Assembly (NCBI RefSeq): GCF_027172205.1
Contig: NC_070607.1
Coordinates: 71,920,831 to 71,984,830 of the forward strand
Length of the DNA: 64,000 nt
Source of the DNA: Podarcis raffonei
Taxonomy: Eukaryota > Chordata > Lepidosauria > Squamata > Lacertidae
Direction of reading: 5' to 3'
Part shown: positions 26,901 through 35,424 of the stretch, in pieces
Numbering within the stretch: position 1 is the stretch's first letter
How the letters are laid out: each line of letters opens with the position of its first letter
Program-made: the position numbers and the translations under genes
Notes under the pieces: model-generated
The model's database searches: none
What the model was told of the DNA's origin: nothing
The model's input: the letters and a program-made list of their open reading frames with translations, nothing else

Positions 26901-27997
26901 TTCCAATATCTTCACAGAGATAAAGGGAAGGACCTCTGTCCCCCATCCCTCCCCATTTTTCAGGCATTACAGAACAAAAGGATGCCACATAAAGTCTCAC
27001 CATTATGTAGGATGGGAGTGACTAGGCTCGGTAATTAACTTGGCAGTACTGTGAAAATCAACACTTTGGGGAAAGCTCATCCAGTCACCCCCACCAAAAG
27101 GGGCGGAGGTAAAACCATGAGATGCTGATTTGGAGCTTTCAGAGGAGGTGGGAGAGTTGGGAAGATAATGAGGATGGAGGAGGCTGCTTTAGCACAAAAG
27201 GGTATTCTGTAGAGCAGCAAACACAGGGTGGGTTGCAAGATCTGGAGGGGTGGAGGACTGGAAAGCCACTCACTTTCTTGCCCCGATAGGGGAAAGTAGC
27301 AGAGCAGAAAAGGAGAGGAAATGAAATGGGAGATGGGGATGAGAAAGGTGGAGAGCGGCAACGACAGGAGGAAGGGAAATGGCAGGGATGTGCAAGGAGT
27401 TGGTACCCAGGCGGGAGAGCGATGCTCACGCAGCACCATCCTCCGCTATGGGTGGGTGGGGAGAGGAGGCTGAGGAGTCAAATATGGCTGCAGAGAAGTG
27501 GGGTCCCGATCCCGGGGCCGGGACGTTCAGAGGAGGCGAGGGATGGCTGCTGCGCCATCCAAATGCTTGTGCCAAATGCTTCTGGGGAAGGGGAGGAGGA
27601 AGGGATGGCGCAGGAGGGGGCGAGATGCGGGAAGATGCTTGCTTAGGACTTGTGGACCAAGGCTGGAGGCAGCGGAGGTGGATGGGAGGATGGTGCAAGG
27701 AGTCATGGTCGGATGGAGGGTGCAGGGAGCAGGCAGGCAGGCAGGCAGGCGGCTCCCGCTCTCACCCGTGTCCTGCTCGGCCAGGAACGCGTCTTCCTCC
27801 TTCCTGGAGCGCAGGCAGCTCTCGGGGGCGCTGCCGCCGGGCTCCTCCTCGGGCAAGCGGGGAAAGCTGGTGATGCTCATGTAGTCGACGGGCGAGTAGG
27901 CGCCCAGGCTGCTCTGCTGGCTCGCCTCCTTCTCGGAGGCACCGGCCGCAGACGACGCTGCGGACGCGGAGGCTGCTGATGCCGCCGCCGTCGCCAT
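5907..27997 (-). CDS. GGT7: GGT7, gamma-glutamyltransferase 7 (5' eight coding exons; 3' part outside window)
   Basis: Eight exons join in phase: 27766-27997, 17946-18172, 15913-16064, 11904-12021, 11543-11610, 11215-11288, 9032-9228, 5907-5994 (1156 nt, 385 codons plus one base). Every junction is GT/AG. The protein starts with an Ala/Ser-rich stretch, then YSPVDYMSITSFPRLPEE, DPDSFLKSARLQRLPSSSSE, and a single hydrophobic anchor at about residues 125-148. The extracellular gamma-glutamyltransferase fold follows, with the family motifs VVTDAARC, GGGGVMLVHD, IDFRETAPF and PGLLVGVPGM. These match GGT7 as I know it, not GGT1 or GGT5. GGT7 is a type II membrane protein of the glutathione-degrading family whose enzyme activity is poorly established. 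The exons for the C-terminal half, including the autoprocessing threonine, are not in 1-5906 and must lie to the left. The start is the ATG in the GC-rich island at 27997; no upstream exon is needed. Confidence 0.95.
7925..8115. repeat. Dispersed repeat, class not assigned
   Basis: Phrases such as tagcaccttaaagaccaac and agctttcgtgtgcatgcag are familiar from reptile interspersed repeats. The piece agatacttgttatctgaaga repeats the neighbouring sequence in part. A diverged partial copy lies at about 2295-2390. Confidence 0.5.
8537..8767 (+). mobile_element. Pogo/Tc1-mariner-like MITE, copy 1
   Basis: It begins cagtggtacctcgggttaag, ends taacccgaggtaccactg, and is flanked by TA on both sides, the Tc1-mariner/pogo target. 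Internal direct repeats of gtaacctgaagcg lie near the right end. Other copies are at 45290-46670 (split), 55125-55355 and 60928-61169 (inverted). Confidence 0.82.
9032..9228 (-). CDS. GGT7: GGT7 coding exon 7
   Basis: It codes for ATAIKEMKEEQNYSDKFRET, FLPDGQPLLPGMFVRRPDLA, ALLDLLGSAGVSAFYSGNVT and QEIISE. FRETFLP...G..PLPG matches GGT7. NYS and NVT are candidate N-glycosylation sequons. It ends on a codon boundary at a GTGAG donor. Confidence 0.94.
9229..11214. other. GGT7 intron 6
   Basis: No coding sequence is seen apart from the flanking exons. The one clear element is the TA-flanked MITE at 9554-9953. The interval around 10000-11200 shows no repeat or gene I can name. Confidence 0.55.
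9554..9953. mobile_element. TA-flanked MITE, about 400 bp
   Basis: The left end ccgtacttttctgtctataa is inverted relative to the right end around catggaaaagtactg, and TA lies on each side. The phrase gtataagac, seen near the right end, is common in this repeat type. The terminal repeats are imperfect, so the copy is old. Confidence 0.65.
11215..11288 (-). CDS. GGT7: GGT7 coding exon 6
   Basis: It codes for LPWRQLLGLAADVAQDGFNV followed by THDL and one base. LPW...A...A..GF.V is the usual family helix. NVT is a candidate N-glycosylation site. The donor is GTGAGTG. Confidence 0.93.
11543..11610 (-). CDS. GGT7: GGT7 coding exon 5
   Basis: A short 68-nt exon coding for PGLLVGVPGMIKGLHEAHQS and YG, ending two bases into an Arg codon. 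PGLLVGVPG is a conserved family block. The acceptor is TTTTATCCAG and the donor GTATGA. Confidence 0.93.
11904..12021 (-). CDS. GGT7: GGT7 coding exon 4
   Basis: It codes for GGGVMLVHDIRKNESRVIDF followed by RETAPFSIQEESLRKAWETK. The Arg of DFRETAP sits at the conserved substrate-carboxylate arginine position of the family. It is bounded by a TTGTTGCAG acceptor and a GTGCGA donor. Confidence 0.94.
12022..15912. other. GGT7 intron 3
   Basis: Besides the CR1-like 3' end, there is a diverged dispersed repeat at about 13019-13110 with the phrase aggtctactctgagtagg, found again near 4430, 24570 and elsewhere. Nothing gene-like is seen in the remainder. Confidence 0.5.
12160..12488 (+). mobile_element. 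CR1-like LINE 3' end
   Basis: It contains ggagcgtctgtacccccatc, ggaagtttttaatatctgat and gctgcccacagtggctgggg, ending in an (AAAC)n tail. It is closely similar to 23190-23533. The 5' end is truncated, as usual for LINEs. It lies in GGT7 intron 3. Confidence 0.75.
15913..16064 (-). CDS. GGT7: GGT7 coding exon 3
   Basis: It follows a CCCACAG acceptor and codes for IFHQGAVVTDAARCTALGIE, then VLNKQGSSVDAAITSALCSG and IINPHTAGIGG. It ends two bases into a Gly codon at a GTAGGT donor. It corresponds to the start of the gamma-glutamyltransferase fold. Confidence 0.94.
16866..17072 (+). mobile_element. Old tRNA-headed SINE
   Basis: It carries a degenerate A box, tagctcagtgat, then ccagattcagtccct where a B box would be. 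Its tail, ctagatggacaaattgtctg, matches the SINE type at 61694-61932. It is strongly diverged. Confidence 0.55.
17262..17549. mobile_element. Inverted-repeat MITE, about 288 bp
   Basis: The left end agggcttatccatacttgcc is nearly the reverse complement of the right end ggtaagtgtggataagccct, and inner segments around actttaaagctctgtgt pair as well. The flanking duplication is unclear. A possible diverged relative lies at about 20690-20870. Confidence 0.6.
17946..18172 (-). CDS. GGT7: GGT7 coding exon 2 (membrane anchor)
   Basis: It completes the split Asp codon and codes for DPDSFLKSARLQRLPSSSSE, an acidic/serine-rich stretch, the CSCRQDG motif and the hydrophobic anchor LTVIITACLTFATGVTVAL, ending at FGDPQ on a codon boundary. 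The donor is GTAAG. This exon is the clearest GGT7 signature in the window. Confidence 0.95.
20151..20292 (+). mobile_element. tRNA-Ile-like SINE
   Basis: The head reads like tRNA-Ile: A box tagctcagttgg (20154-20165), a ctgataa anticodon-loop segment and B box ggttcaattcc (20199-20209). A body ending in ttggactagattgttgtcag and a tail atgattctatag follow. It is not a functional tRNA gene because the acceptor stem is degenerate and runs on into the SINE body. Confidence 0.75.
21877..21930 (+). mobile_element. Tail fragment of the tRNA-Ile-like SINE
   Basis: The stretch from attcctgcattgcaaggggt to ccttccaactct matches the body and tail of the SINE at 20151-20292. It ends exactly where the BovB fragment begins. 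Confidence 0.65.
21931..22418 (-). mobile_element. BovB (RTE) LINE 3' end, copy 1
   Basis: On the minus strand it codes for the end of the RTE-BovB protein: VVMYGSENWTIKKADRRRID, FELWCLRRLLRVPWTARRSN, ILKEISPECSLEGQ, LRLQYFGHLMRRE and LEKTLMLGKMEGTRRRG. The frame is open over about 150 residues and runs out into downstream sequence. The 3' end has a (CAA)n-type tail (ttgttgttg on the plus strand). It is 5' truncated. Confidence 0.9.
23190..23533 (+). mobile_element. CR1-like LINE 3' end
   Basis: It contains ggagcgtctccatccccatc, cctgtggaacgccctcccat and ctgcccagagtggctgggga, ending in ataataaattattattatta. It is the best preserved of three copies (also 12160 and 33280). The 5' end is truncated. 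Confidence 0.78.
23890..23960. repeat. Dispersed repeat with ctgggagtaag core
   Basis: The phrase cttacctgggagtaagtgcc and the nearby ttgaactcaatggaactta recur at 34305-34372, 56850-56915 and, diverged, 52490-52540 and 57780-57830. The class is not assigned. Confidence 0.5.
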
Positions 27998-28130
27998 CCT
28001 GCCTGCCTGCTTGCCTGCGCCTCCCGGGCCGGGCAGCCGCCGCCTCCGAGCCAAGGACCCCGCTCCGGAAGTGGCGGAAGGGAAGCCGAGAGGGAGGAGG
28101 AGGGCTGGGCTGGGCTTGGAGCACAGGGAC
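27480..28130. promoter_or_regulatory. GGT7: CpG-rich island over GGT7 first exon
   Basis: The block is visibly GC-rich with many CpGs, unlike the AT-rich flanks, and contains the GGT7 start codon and a (GGCA)n run at about 27732-27752. No TATA box is evident upstream of the ATG, so a CpG-island promoter on the minus strand is inferred. Open frames on both strands here are composition artefacts. Confidence 0.7.
27766..27997 (-). CDS. GGT7: GGT7 coding exon 1
   Basis: It codes for 77 residues plus one base. After the ATG come about 20 mostly Ala/Ser residues, then EKEASQQSSLGAYSPVDY and SITSFPRLPEEEPGG. The exon ends at a GTGAGAG donor directly left of 27766. It sits in a GC-rich, CpG-rich block typical of a promoter island. 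The Ala/Ser run makes this N-terminus longer than the mammalian protein as I recall it. Confidence 0.92.
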
Positions 28131-28250
28131 CGCCCACCTGAGCCAGGGGGACCGTGGGGCTGATGGCTGGTGATTTCTTTTCTATGCCGTTTAATAGATT
28201 GAAGACTATGTCTAAATGGTGTACAGGAAACAGAAGCAACAACAGGCAAC

Positions 28251-28309
<59 letters not shown>

Positions 28310-28445
28310 TTTTATTTATACCTTCCCCAGCCAAGGCCGGGCACAGGGCGGCTAACAAGCAATAATAAAAACAAGTTAAATGAATACAACTTAAAAACGA
28401 GATTAAAATACAACATTAAAATATTGAAACATTAAAATATTAAAA
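28251..28445 (-). repeat. (TAA)n microsatellite plus CR1-like 3' end
   Basis: About 20 uninterrupted TAA units (28251-28309) run into tttatttataccttccccag and gcacagggcggctaac. This is a diverged minus-strand form of the CR1-like 3' end seen at 23190-23533. The microsatellite probably grew from the element's tail. Confidence 0.65.
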
Positions 28446-28805
28446 TGCAGCCTCATCACAGGAGGAGAAAGGAAAAAGAAAGTTAAGCCAAACTTAAGCC
28501 AAATATTGCAAAAATGCACAGTTATACACAGTATGAAAATGAGGCAATAATACAAAATCATATATCTATAATCTAATCTAGATCTGTCTATCTGTCTACA
28601 CACACGCACACACCAGCCTGGCATAGAATGGGCCCCTTCCCAAGAACTGTGGGGGGAAACAAGTTTTGGTGAGCACAGGTGTGGCAAAGACCATAATTAC
28701 AGGTGCAGGGATGCTGATGGTTAAGAAAGATTTGTATGCCACTCAGCCATTAAATTATTCTCGAATATACAGCTTTTTTTTTTTAAGGACAAGTAGAGCA
28801 TACAG

Positions 28806-29166
28806 GGACGTGGGTGGCACTAGGGATGCAGGTGGTGCTGTGGTCTAAACAGAAGGTTGGCGGTTCGCATCCCCACGACGGAGTGAGCTCCCGTTGCTTG
28901 GTCCCAGCTCCGGCCCACCTAGCAGTTCGAAAGCACGTCAAAGTGCAAGTAGATAAATAGGTACTGCTCTGGAGGGAAGGTAAACGGTGTTTCCATGTGC
29001 TGTTCTGGTTTTGCCAGAAGCGGCTTAGTCATGCTGGCCACATAAGCCGGAAAAACTCTGCGGACAAACGTTGGCTCCCTCGGCCAGTAAAGCGAGATGA
29101 GCACTGCAACCCCAGAGTCGTCTGTGACTGGACTTAACTGTCAGGGGTCCTTTACCTTTACCTTTT
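28806..29166 (+). mobile_element. Sauria-type SINE, head duplicated
   Basis: It is the same family as 3850-4202, with a 12-bp flanking duplication tagagcatacag (28794-28805 and 29167-29178). The first 30 bases contain two versions of the gga-g-gtggtg start, so the head is partly duplicated. The tail is ttaccttta. Confidence 0.85.
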
Positions 29167-30895
29167 TAGAGCATACAGAAGATGATCATCTGTAAAACTC
29201 AGATTAAAATTAGTAAAACGTTTAAAACAGACATAGATAACTAAATTATATTTGCATTATTTAATAACTTGTTAAGCCCACCTGTCATCAACAAGCAGAC
29301 CCCAGGTGAGGGTAAAATAAAAGTAAGATAAAAAACATACAGTTCCATCAAATCATATGAGAGAAATCATTTTATTTTATTTTGATAAATGTATTTGGAT
29401 AGGAGTGGTTCAAAATGAGGGGTTTCATCCATGCTATATAAATTACATATGCTGTGACTGCAGAGCCGGCCCTACCAGCAGGCAGAGTGAGACCACCATA
29501 TCAGGCCACAGGTACTGGGTGTCTGTGAGGGGGGGATGGTGGCAACATATTAGAGGACAGAGCTGCATATACCATGCAGCTTGCCCTGTGCCCATCCTCA
29601 GGGATACCACTTGCTGAAAACCACAGGTGGGGAGAGTTGTGTTCATGTCCTACTCACAAGCTTCCCACTGGCACCTTATTGGCCACTGTGAGAGCAGGAT
29701 GCCTCACAAGCTGGGCCATTGGCCAGATCAATCAGGCTCTTATTATGCTCTTATGTTCTTATTAGCACTGTAATTGTGCATGCCCCATCCATCACTCATG
29801 ACACAATATTGTATCCCCATGGAGCAGATGGACTGAAATGTTTCAAGGCAAGCTTTTTAAGTATACTGTAATGGGTTGCCTACACAAGTAGCAGAATTGT
29901 TGCTGGATTGTAACATTTTGAACTGCAGAGGGGGGCGAGGAACTATCACATATCTGAGTGCTTCCCTGTTTTGGGGGGCAGGAAGGGATTCTTTTGTGTG
30001 TGCGTGCACACACACATGTGCACACACCACTAACATATCAGAGAAATGGGCAGGGTATTGCCTTTCTTCCTCTCATCTAGATTTCCATGCACCTGGGCGG
30101 GGGGGAGTTCTTGATGTTTGTGATTGACTCTTCAATTAAGATTGGATGTGTGCTCCAACAATGGAGAGGAAGAATGCACAGCTTTAAAAGAACTAAATTT
30201 TAATGGTTCACCCAGTTGCCACAGTGGTAAGGGACAGTCTTACCACTTCGGTTTTTTAAAGGGTTACTTGACTGCTCCTGCTTGAGTCCTACATCTAGTC
30301 AAAACAGTTCTTTAACTTTGTTGATCAATTAATTAACTATAGAACAAAAAGAACTGCATGTCCCCACTGGTTCCCCCTAATACTAAACAAGTAGACAATG
30401 AAACAGTTCTGAGATATTAATCATATTATTACAAACATAGAGGGGTTGATGTGTTATAAGAAAAATAATTTGGATCCTGGGTTTCTGTGACAGAAACTTT
30501 AGAGCATTTTCAAATGTAGGCACTTAAAATGCATTTGATATTTTGTAAAGTGCGCAGTGTTCTGGGTTTGTTTGTTTATTTCTATTTCCTAGCTTGCCCT
30601 ATCTCAGAGGCAGGATGCAATAGATTTAAAATATGCATCTTAGCTGCCCAGTTAAAACCAGCTAATGTGATGTTGAAAGGTAAAATTCCACACCAACTTA
30701 ATGCCAGGCCTTAACTGCTTGCCCAATTAAAGGTCTTCCTTTTTTTAAAATGGCAACAACAAATGCCCCTAAATTTATTCTATAAGTTCCCCCAACTCTC
30801 TGGAGCACATTTGGGGAGAGTGTGAGGTACACATAGGGGGAGGAGAGTGGGGGGAAACTTGTTGCACTAGCAAGAATCCTTGTGCTAAGTGAGTG

Positions 30896-31031
30896 CAGAC
30901 ATAGGCAAACTCCAGCCCTCCAGATGTTTGGGACTACAATTCCCATCATCCCAAGCTAACAGGACTAGTGGTCAGGGATGATGGGAATTGTAGTCCCAAA
31001 CATCTGGAGGGTCAGAGTTTGCCTATGCCTG
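30896..31031. mobile_element. Palindromic hAT-like MITE, second copy, 136 bp
   Basis: It has the same ends (cagacataggcaaactcc and gagtttgcctatgcctg) and the same length as 2393-2528. An exact 8-bp duplication, agtgagtg, lies at 30888-30895 and 31032-31039. The arms pair over about 60 bases each. Confidence 0.86.
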
Positions 31032-32684
31032 AGTGAGTGGAATACTGCCTCAAGTGCTTCCCACAGTACCCCACTAGCCCAATGTCACAGGAGTGCATTG
31101 GGTGTGAGGCCATGAAACACAGGAGAAATGTCCATCAACATTTTTAAGGGGAAGAGTTTCACTATATATGTAAATACTCCACCCTTCAATGACCCAGTTC
31201 TCAATTTGTGACACGATTATGAGTTACTGTAGATGCACCCTGTAGAATATAACGCACCAGCTGTGGTGAATGAGGCAGAATAAGCCTATTGCAAATAATA
31301 ATAATTAACTGAGCCAGCAACGTATGTGTGTGTGCTGAGGTTGCGTAACTGCAAATTCTGTGAGGTCACATCTATGTCAAGTTGACCTAGGAGTTCCTTG
31401 TTAGTCATAACTTTGTCTTGCAACTAGGATCTTCTAATGGGGAAAAAATGTTAGTATCTCCTTTTTTAACATTTACAGTACACATACCTTTGAAATGAGG
31501 ATTAGATGCATCACAACTGGGGAGTGGGGGGGACCAAAGGGTCAGGAGCCTAGGTCAAGTGGGATCAAGGAGAGAGAAAAATGCCCTCAAAGCTGCCCAG
31601 AAATGCCAGCTGCTGATTCCAGCCTCAGTACAGATGGTCAATTTGTGGTTGCTTCTACATGACCTCATTATTGAGCATTCTCCCTGATTTGTTTTTGCAA
31701 GGTTTGTTAGATAACATTGGCTATTTATTGAGCATGCACTCTGATTAGTTTGCAGGGAGGTTGTTCAACATTGCATCAAGCAATTGTTATCCCACTTTGT
31801 CCCGGCCATTTCCCCATCTCTTTTGTTATTGCACAAAGTCCAATTTTGTCAAGGCTAGGAGAGAAGGCTTGCTGTGCAAGAGCACCAAATCAACTTTTAT
31901 TTACGCTACCTGAATCTGGCATTATTTGATTGAATCCCACCTGGAAATATAGTAGTAACAGCCCAGAAGCACCCTTTAATCCAACAGTGTGATTTCTGTT
32001 TTGATTTATGATGGCACTAATCTTTATCTTTCAACAGGAGTGCAGTCACTGTACAGTACTGGTGTAATAGTGAAGGCAGGTGGGAGCCTTGTAGTGAGGT
32101 TAGACTTGCAGAAGACAAAATCCTGTTTACTCCTTTAAGGTTAAGGAGGGATAGATAGTGCATTGGTACGCACACACATTCTTAAGCACTTTGCACATTG
32201 GAAGTGCTTATTTGTTGCCACACTTTAGAAGAGTTGTGGGTCTTCTTTCCAAGGGCGGGGCCAGAAGTTAGATATGCCAATGTTGTTCTGTGTCTTAAAA
32301 TCCACCCTGGAGGCTGTACTGTATTGCTACAGAAGAAGCAGGACACACCCTTGCTGCTATTTATAAAAAGAGCAAAGCCGGCTCTTTGCAGTGACTGACA
32401 AGCCAGGAATCAGATCCCTTCCAAGGTCAGGTAAGCAAAACTGCGTTGTAGGGCTAGATGTAAAAGCGACTGACAGACTTTGTATACAACAAATAAAAAA
32501 TAATGAAGCTAGTAAATTGGTAACTTTCCACTTTCATGACTTTGTCTTTAGGTTGATTTGGATATAACAAAAGCTGGAGAGCCAGGTGTGAGGAAATAAC
32601 ATCCAGCCAGTATTTTCTATAATGTGTATATGAAAGTTTGCATTCAAAATGTCAGATAAAAATCTTTCCCCCTCTAAACATTGG

Positions 32685-33027
32685 ATTGTTGTTGTTTAGT
32701 CGTTTAGTCGTGTCCGACTCTTCGTGACCCCATGGACCAGAGCACGCCAGGCACTCCTGTCTTCCACTGCCTCCCACAGTTTGGTCAAACTCATGCTGGT
32801 AGCTTTGAGAACACTGCCCAACCATCTCGTCCTCTGTCACCCCCTTCTCCTTGTGTCCTCCATCTTTCCCAACATCAGGGTCTTTTCCAGGGAGTCTTCT
32901 CTTCTCATGAGGTGGCCAAAGTATTGGAGCCTCAGCTTCACGATCTATCCTTCCAGTGAGCACTCAGGGCTGATTTCCTTAAGTGTCTCCTCCAGACCAT
33001 AATTCAAAAGGATCAATTCTTTGGCAA
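32685..33027 (-). mobile_element. BovB (RTE) LINE 3' end, copy 2
   Basis: It closely matches copy 1 on the minus strand (QYFGHLMRREKRRLPGKDP in another frame). An internal part near 32983 is missing or replaced before the phrase cataattcaaaaggatcaat resumes. The tail on the plus strand is ttgttgttt. Confidence 0.82.
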
Positions 33028-33279
33028 AACATTGAATACACTGAAATAAATGCATTGTTTTACAATGCCATTCAAACCCAATGGTGATCTTCATTTCAGT
33101 TATTTCAGAAAGGGGGAACCTGAAGCACACTTTCAGCCTTCCCTCAAGTGTCCCTATTTTCCAGGGACATCACTGATTTAGAGAAACCATCCCGGTTTCT
33201 GATTTGATCCCGGAATGTCCTGCTTTTCCTTAGGATGTCCCTATTTTCATTGGAGAAATGTTGGATGGTATGGAGTTAT

Positions 33280-33425
33280 CCGACCCTCAAGCTTTCTGAA
33301 GGCAATCCTGTATAGGGAAGGTTTTTTTAATGTTGAATGTTTTATTATGTTGGAAGCTGCTCAGAGTGACTGGGGCTACCCAGTAAGATGTGTGGGGTTT
33401 AAATCGTAAAATGATTATTATGGAA
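33280..33425 (+). mobile_element. CR1-like LINE 3' end, short
   Basis: It contains ggaaggtttttttaatgttg, gttggaagctgctcagagtg and gatgtgtggggtttaaatcg. On either side are copies of a direct repeat with core gtccctattttcat (33234-33276 and 33429-33471). Confidence 0.65.
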
Positions 33426-34896
33426 TGGGACGTCCCTATTTTCATCAGAAAAATGTTGGAGGGTATGCAGTTTTCCACATTCAGCATTTGGATTTTTTTC
33501 AAGTGTACAATTCCCCTTTTCTGCAATTATATAAATAGTATAATGATATCTCCTATCTTGCCATGTGATGAGTTCGAAAATTAGGAAATAGCAGATTTAA
33601 AAGAGTCAGTGTAACTTGAATCTGTACTATTAACTTACATCTGGCAAAAGTTTTGTGGGTAAAGTTAGCTTTACAGAAGGCTGTAAAAACGCAGGTGTAT
33701 AGTCCTTCTGAGCTAAGGGTGCATTGATTGATTGAGCTGGGGCAGAGAGGGTCACTAAAATAGCCTTAAGGTCCCTGAGAAAGAGAAAAAGAACATGAAT
33801 AGGGGCTTTCTTATTGTTCATTCTATTCATTGAGCACACTGCCTCTAATATGTGCAGCTGGGAGGTGGCGGTGATGGGAGGTGAGTGAGCTCTCTTGGGC
33901 TGCATGTAGGAAAAGAAGTGCATCATGTCAACCATCACGTTTTTGATCTTAGGGAAGCAGCTGTCCCTGGCCAGAAATCTGAAATCCTGCAGTTCAAAAC
34001 TAAGCTCAGCAGGCAATCAACTGTTGTTTCTGTTTCCCATTTGTCAATATTGATCAAATTTACAGATTATTGTAGGGGTGAGGAGCCTGAGACCCTCCAG
34101 TTTGCTTGGACTAAAACACCCATCATTCCTGACCATTGCCTACACTGGTCAGAGTTGTGGTCCAACAACATCTTTAGGACAACACAGGCGCTCTATCCCT
34201 GGGCTACTGAAATATTGTAGATGACGTTTGAGCACTTAGGAAATGTGCTATAGAAATGCCAGGTCATTATAATATGTACAACTGCATTGCTTAATTGACT
34301 AAGGCTGCATTCCTAAGCATACCTACTTACCTGGGAGTAAAGCCCAGTGAACCCAATGGAACTTAAATCTAAGTAGAAATGGCCTTTGACAATTAAGGTA
34401 TTTTGTTTTGGAGGACCCATCTATTTTGCTGAATCTATATTGTTCTATTTTGGTAAGAATAGTTTGTGTTACTCATTTTAAACAATTGCAACTGTCCTAC
34501 ATGTTTTTATAGCTGTATATTGTATTATTGGAACTCACCTAAGATTGTAAAGGGCAGGTATGAAACCTTATATATAAATTATTGTAGCTGATTAAAACAT
34601 TTTTGATAAATTAAAATTATATTCTAAATTAACTGGGCAACAGATTATTTAAAAATATAATTTTAATATAAAAAACTAGATAAAAAGCGATTTCTTAAAA
34701 GAGTCCTCTTTTGTCCCACACAATAAAAAATGGATCTAAGGCAAAACTTGCAACACACTTGCATGATTTAAAAATAGTGAAAGTATTCATTCGGTTTCCA
34801 AACTACTGCTTTTATTTATATACAAGAAGTCAATTAGTCTGCAACTATAATTAATGAACATGAATTTCTTCAGTTGAGCAACAGCCCTGGTCACAC

Positions 34897-34903
34897 TATA
34901 AAA
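34897..34903 (+). promoter_or_regulatory. Candidate TATA box of the CYLD-like gene
   Basis: TATAAAA lies 108 bases before the ATG at 35011, with a start site expected near 34925-34930. A T-rich tract followed by tttacag just before 34996 could instead be a splice acceptor for a longer 5' untranslated region, so this call is tentative. Confidence 0.4.
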
Positions 34904-35010
34904 CCCCACCAACTATTTATCACCCGAGTTTGTCTCTTGCAAGCCTCTGAGGCAATCATCTCCTATCCTGTTTTTTTTTTCCTTCATGTTTACAGGTTGT
35001 ATTCGCTGCC

Positions 35011-35424
35011 ATGGATTTTGCTCCAGAGAAGAAAGAGGCCTTCATCGTAACTCGAGAGATCTGTGCTGGCAGGAAGAAGATCCCCTTGGGGTCTATAGGA
35101 TGCTTTGTGGAGGGCAAGCACAGCAAAGGTCGTATAGTTGACATGAAGTCCAGGCCTGTCATAGCCCTGATGAGCAGCCACATAAGACCTCTCAGCCGAC
35201 ACCAGGCTGCCCTGTTGCTCACCATTGAGAGCCCACAAAAGAGGCATAGCCTGTTCTGCAATGAACAGCTCTTCTCTTCAATTTGCTGCCTGAGGATCCA
35301 CGATGTGCTGCAACTAAGATACGGCAGAGTGGCGACTGTTGGTATTGTGAGGGGCTTCTGGGAACGGCGCAGGAAACCGGGCAGTGGAGAGCTGAGGATG
35401 GTCCTCATTGAGGTGGAGTTGCTG
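35011..35424 (+). CDS. CYLD-like coding exon 1 (N-terminus, CAP-Gly-like)
   Basis: 138 codons beginning [50 protein letters not shown] and [15 protein letters not shown] align with KGSIGQYI, LLLAITNCEERFSLF and FPGVVRFRG of CYLD. It ends VLIEVELL before GTGAGG, where CYLD has FGVELL. The exon may begin at 34996 if the upstream tttacag is a used acceptor. Confidence 0.88.

Larger units (their letters stand above)
18173..27765. other. GGT7 intron 1
   Basis: The largest intron in the window (about 9.6 kb). It holds a tRNA-Ile-like SINE (20151-20292), a SINE tail (21877-21930) abutting a BovB 3' end (21931-22418), a CR1-like 3' end (23190-23533) and AT-rich sequence from 24400 to 26300 with no recognised elements. 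A 166-codon minus-strand open frame at 19203-19703 resembles nothing I know and is probably chance. Confidence 0.6.
28131..34890. other. Intergenic region between GGT7 and the CYLD-like gene
   Basis: No coding exon is seen. It holds a (TAA)n microsatellite with an attached CR1-like 3' end (28251-28445), a Sauria-type SINE (28806-29166), a palindromic hAT-like MITE (30896-31031), a BovB 3' end (32685-33027), a CR1-like 3' end with flanking direct repeats (33234-33471) and unassigned sequence. Confidence 0.6.

Noticed and set aside
27326-28252. Several long frames around the GGT7 start
   Set aside because: GC-rich composition produces them. Only the frame with YSPVDYMSITSFPRLPEE continues in phase into GGT7 exon 2.
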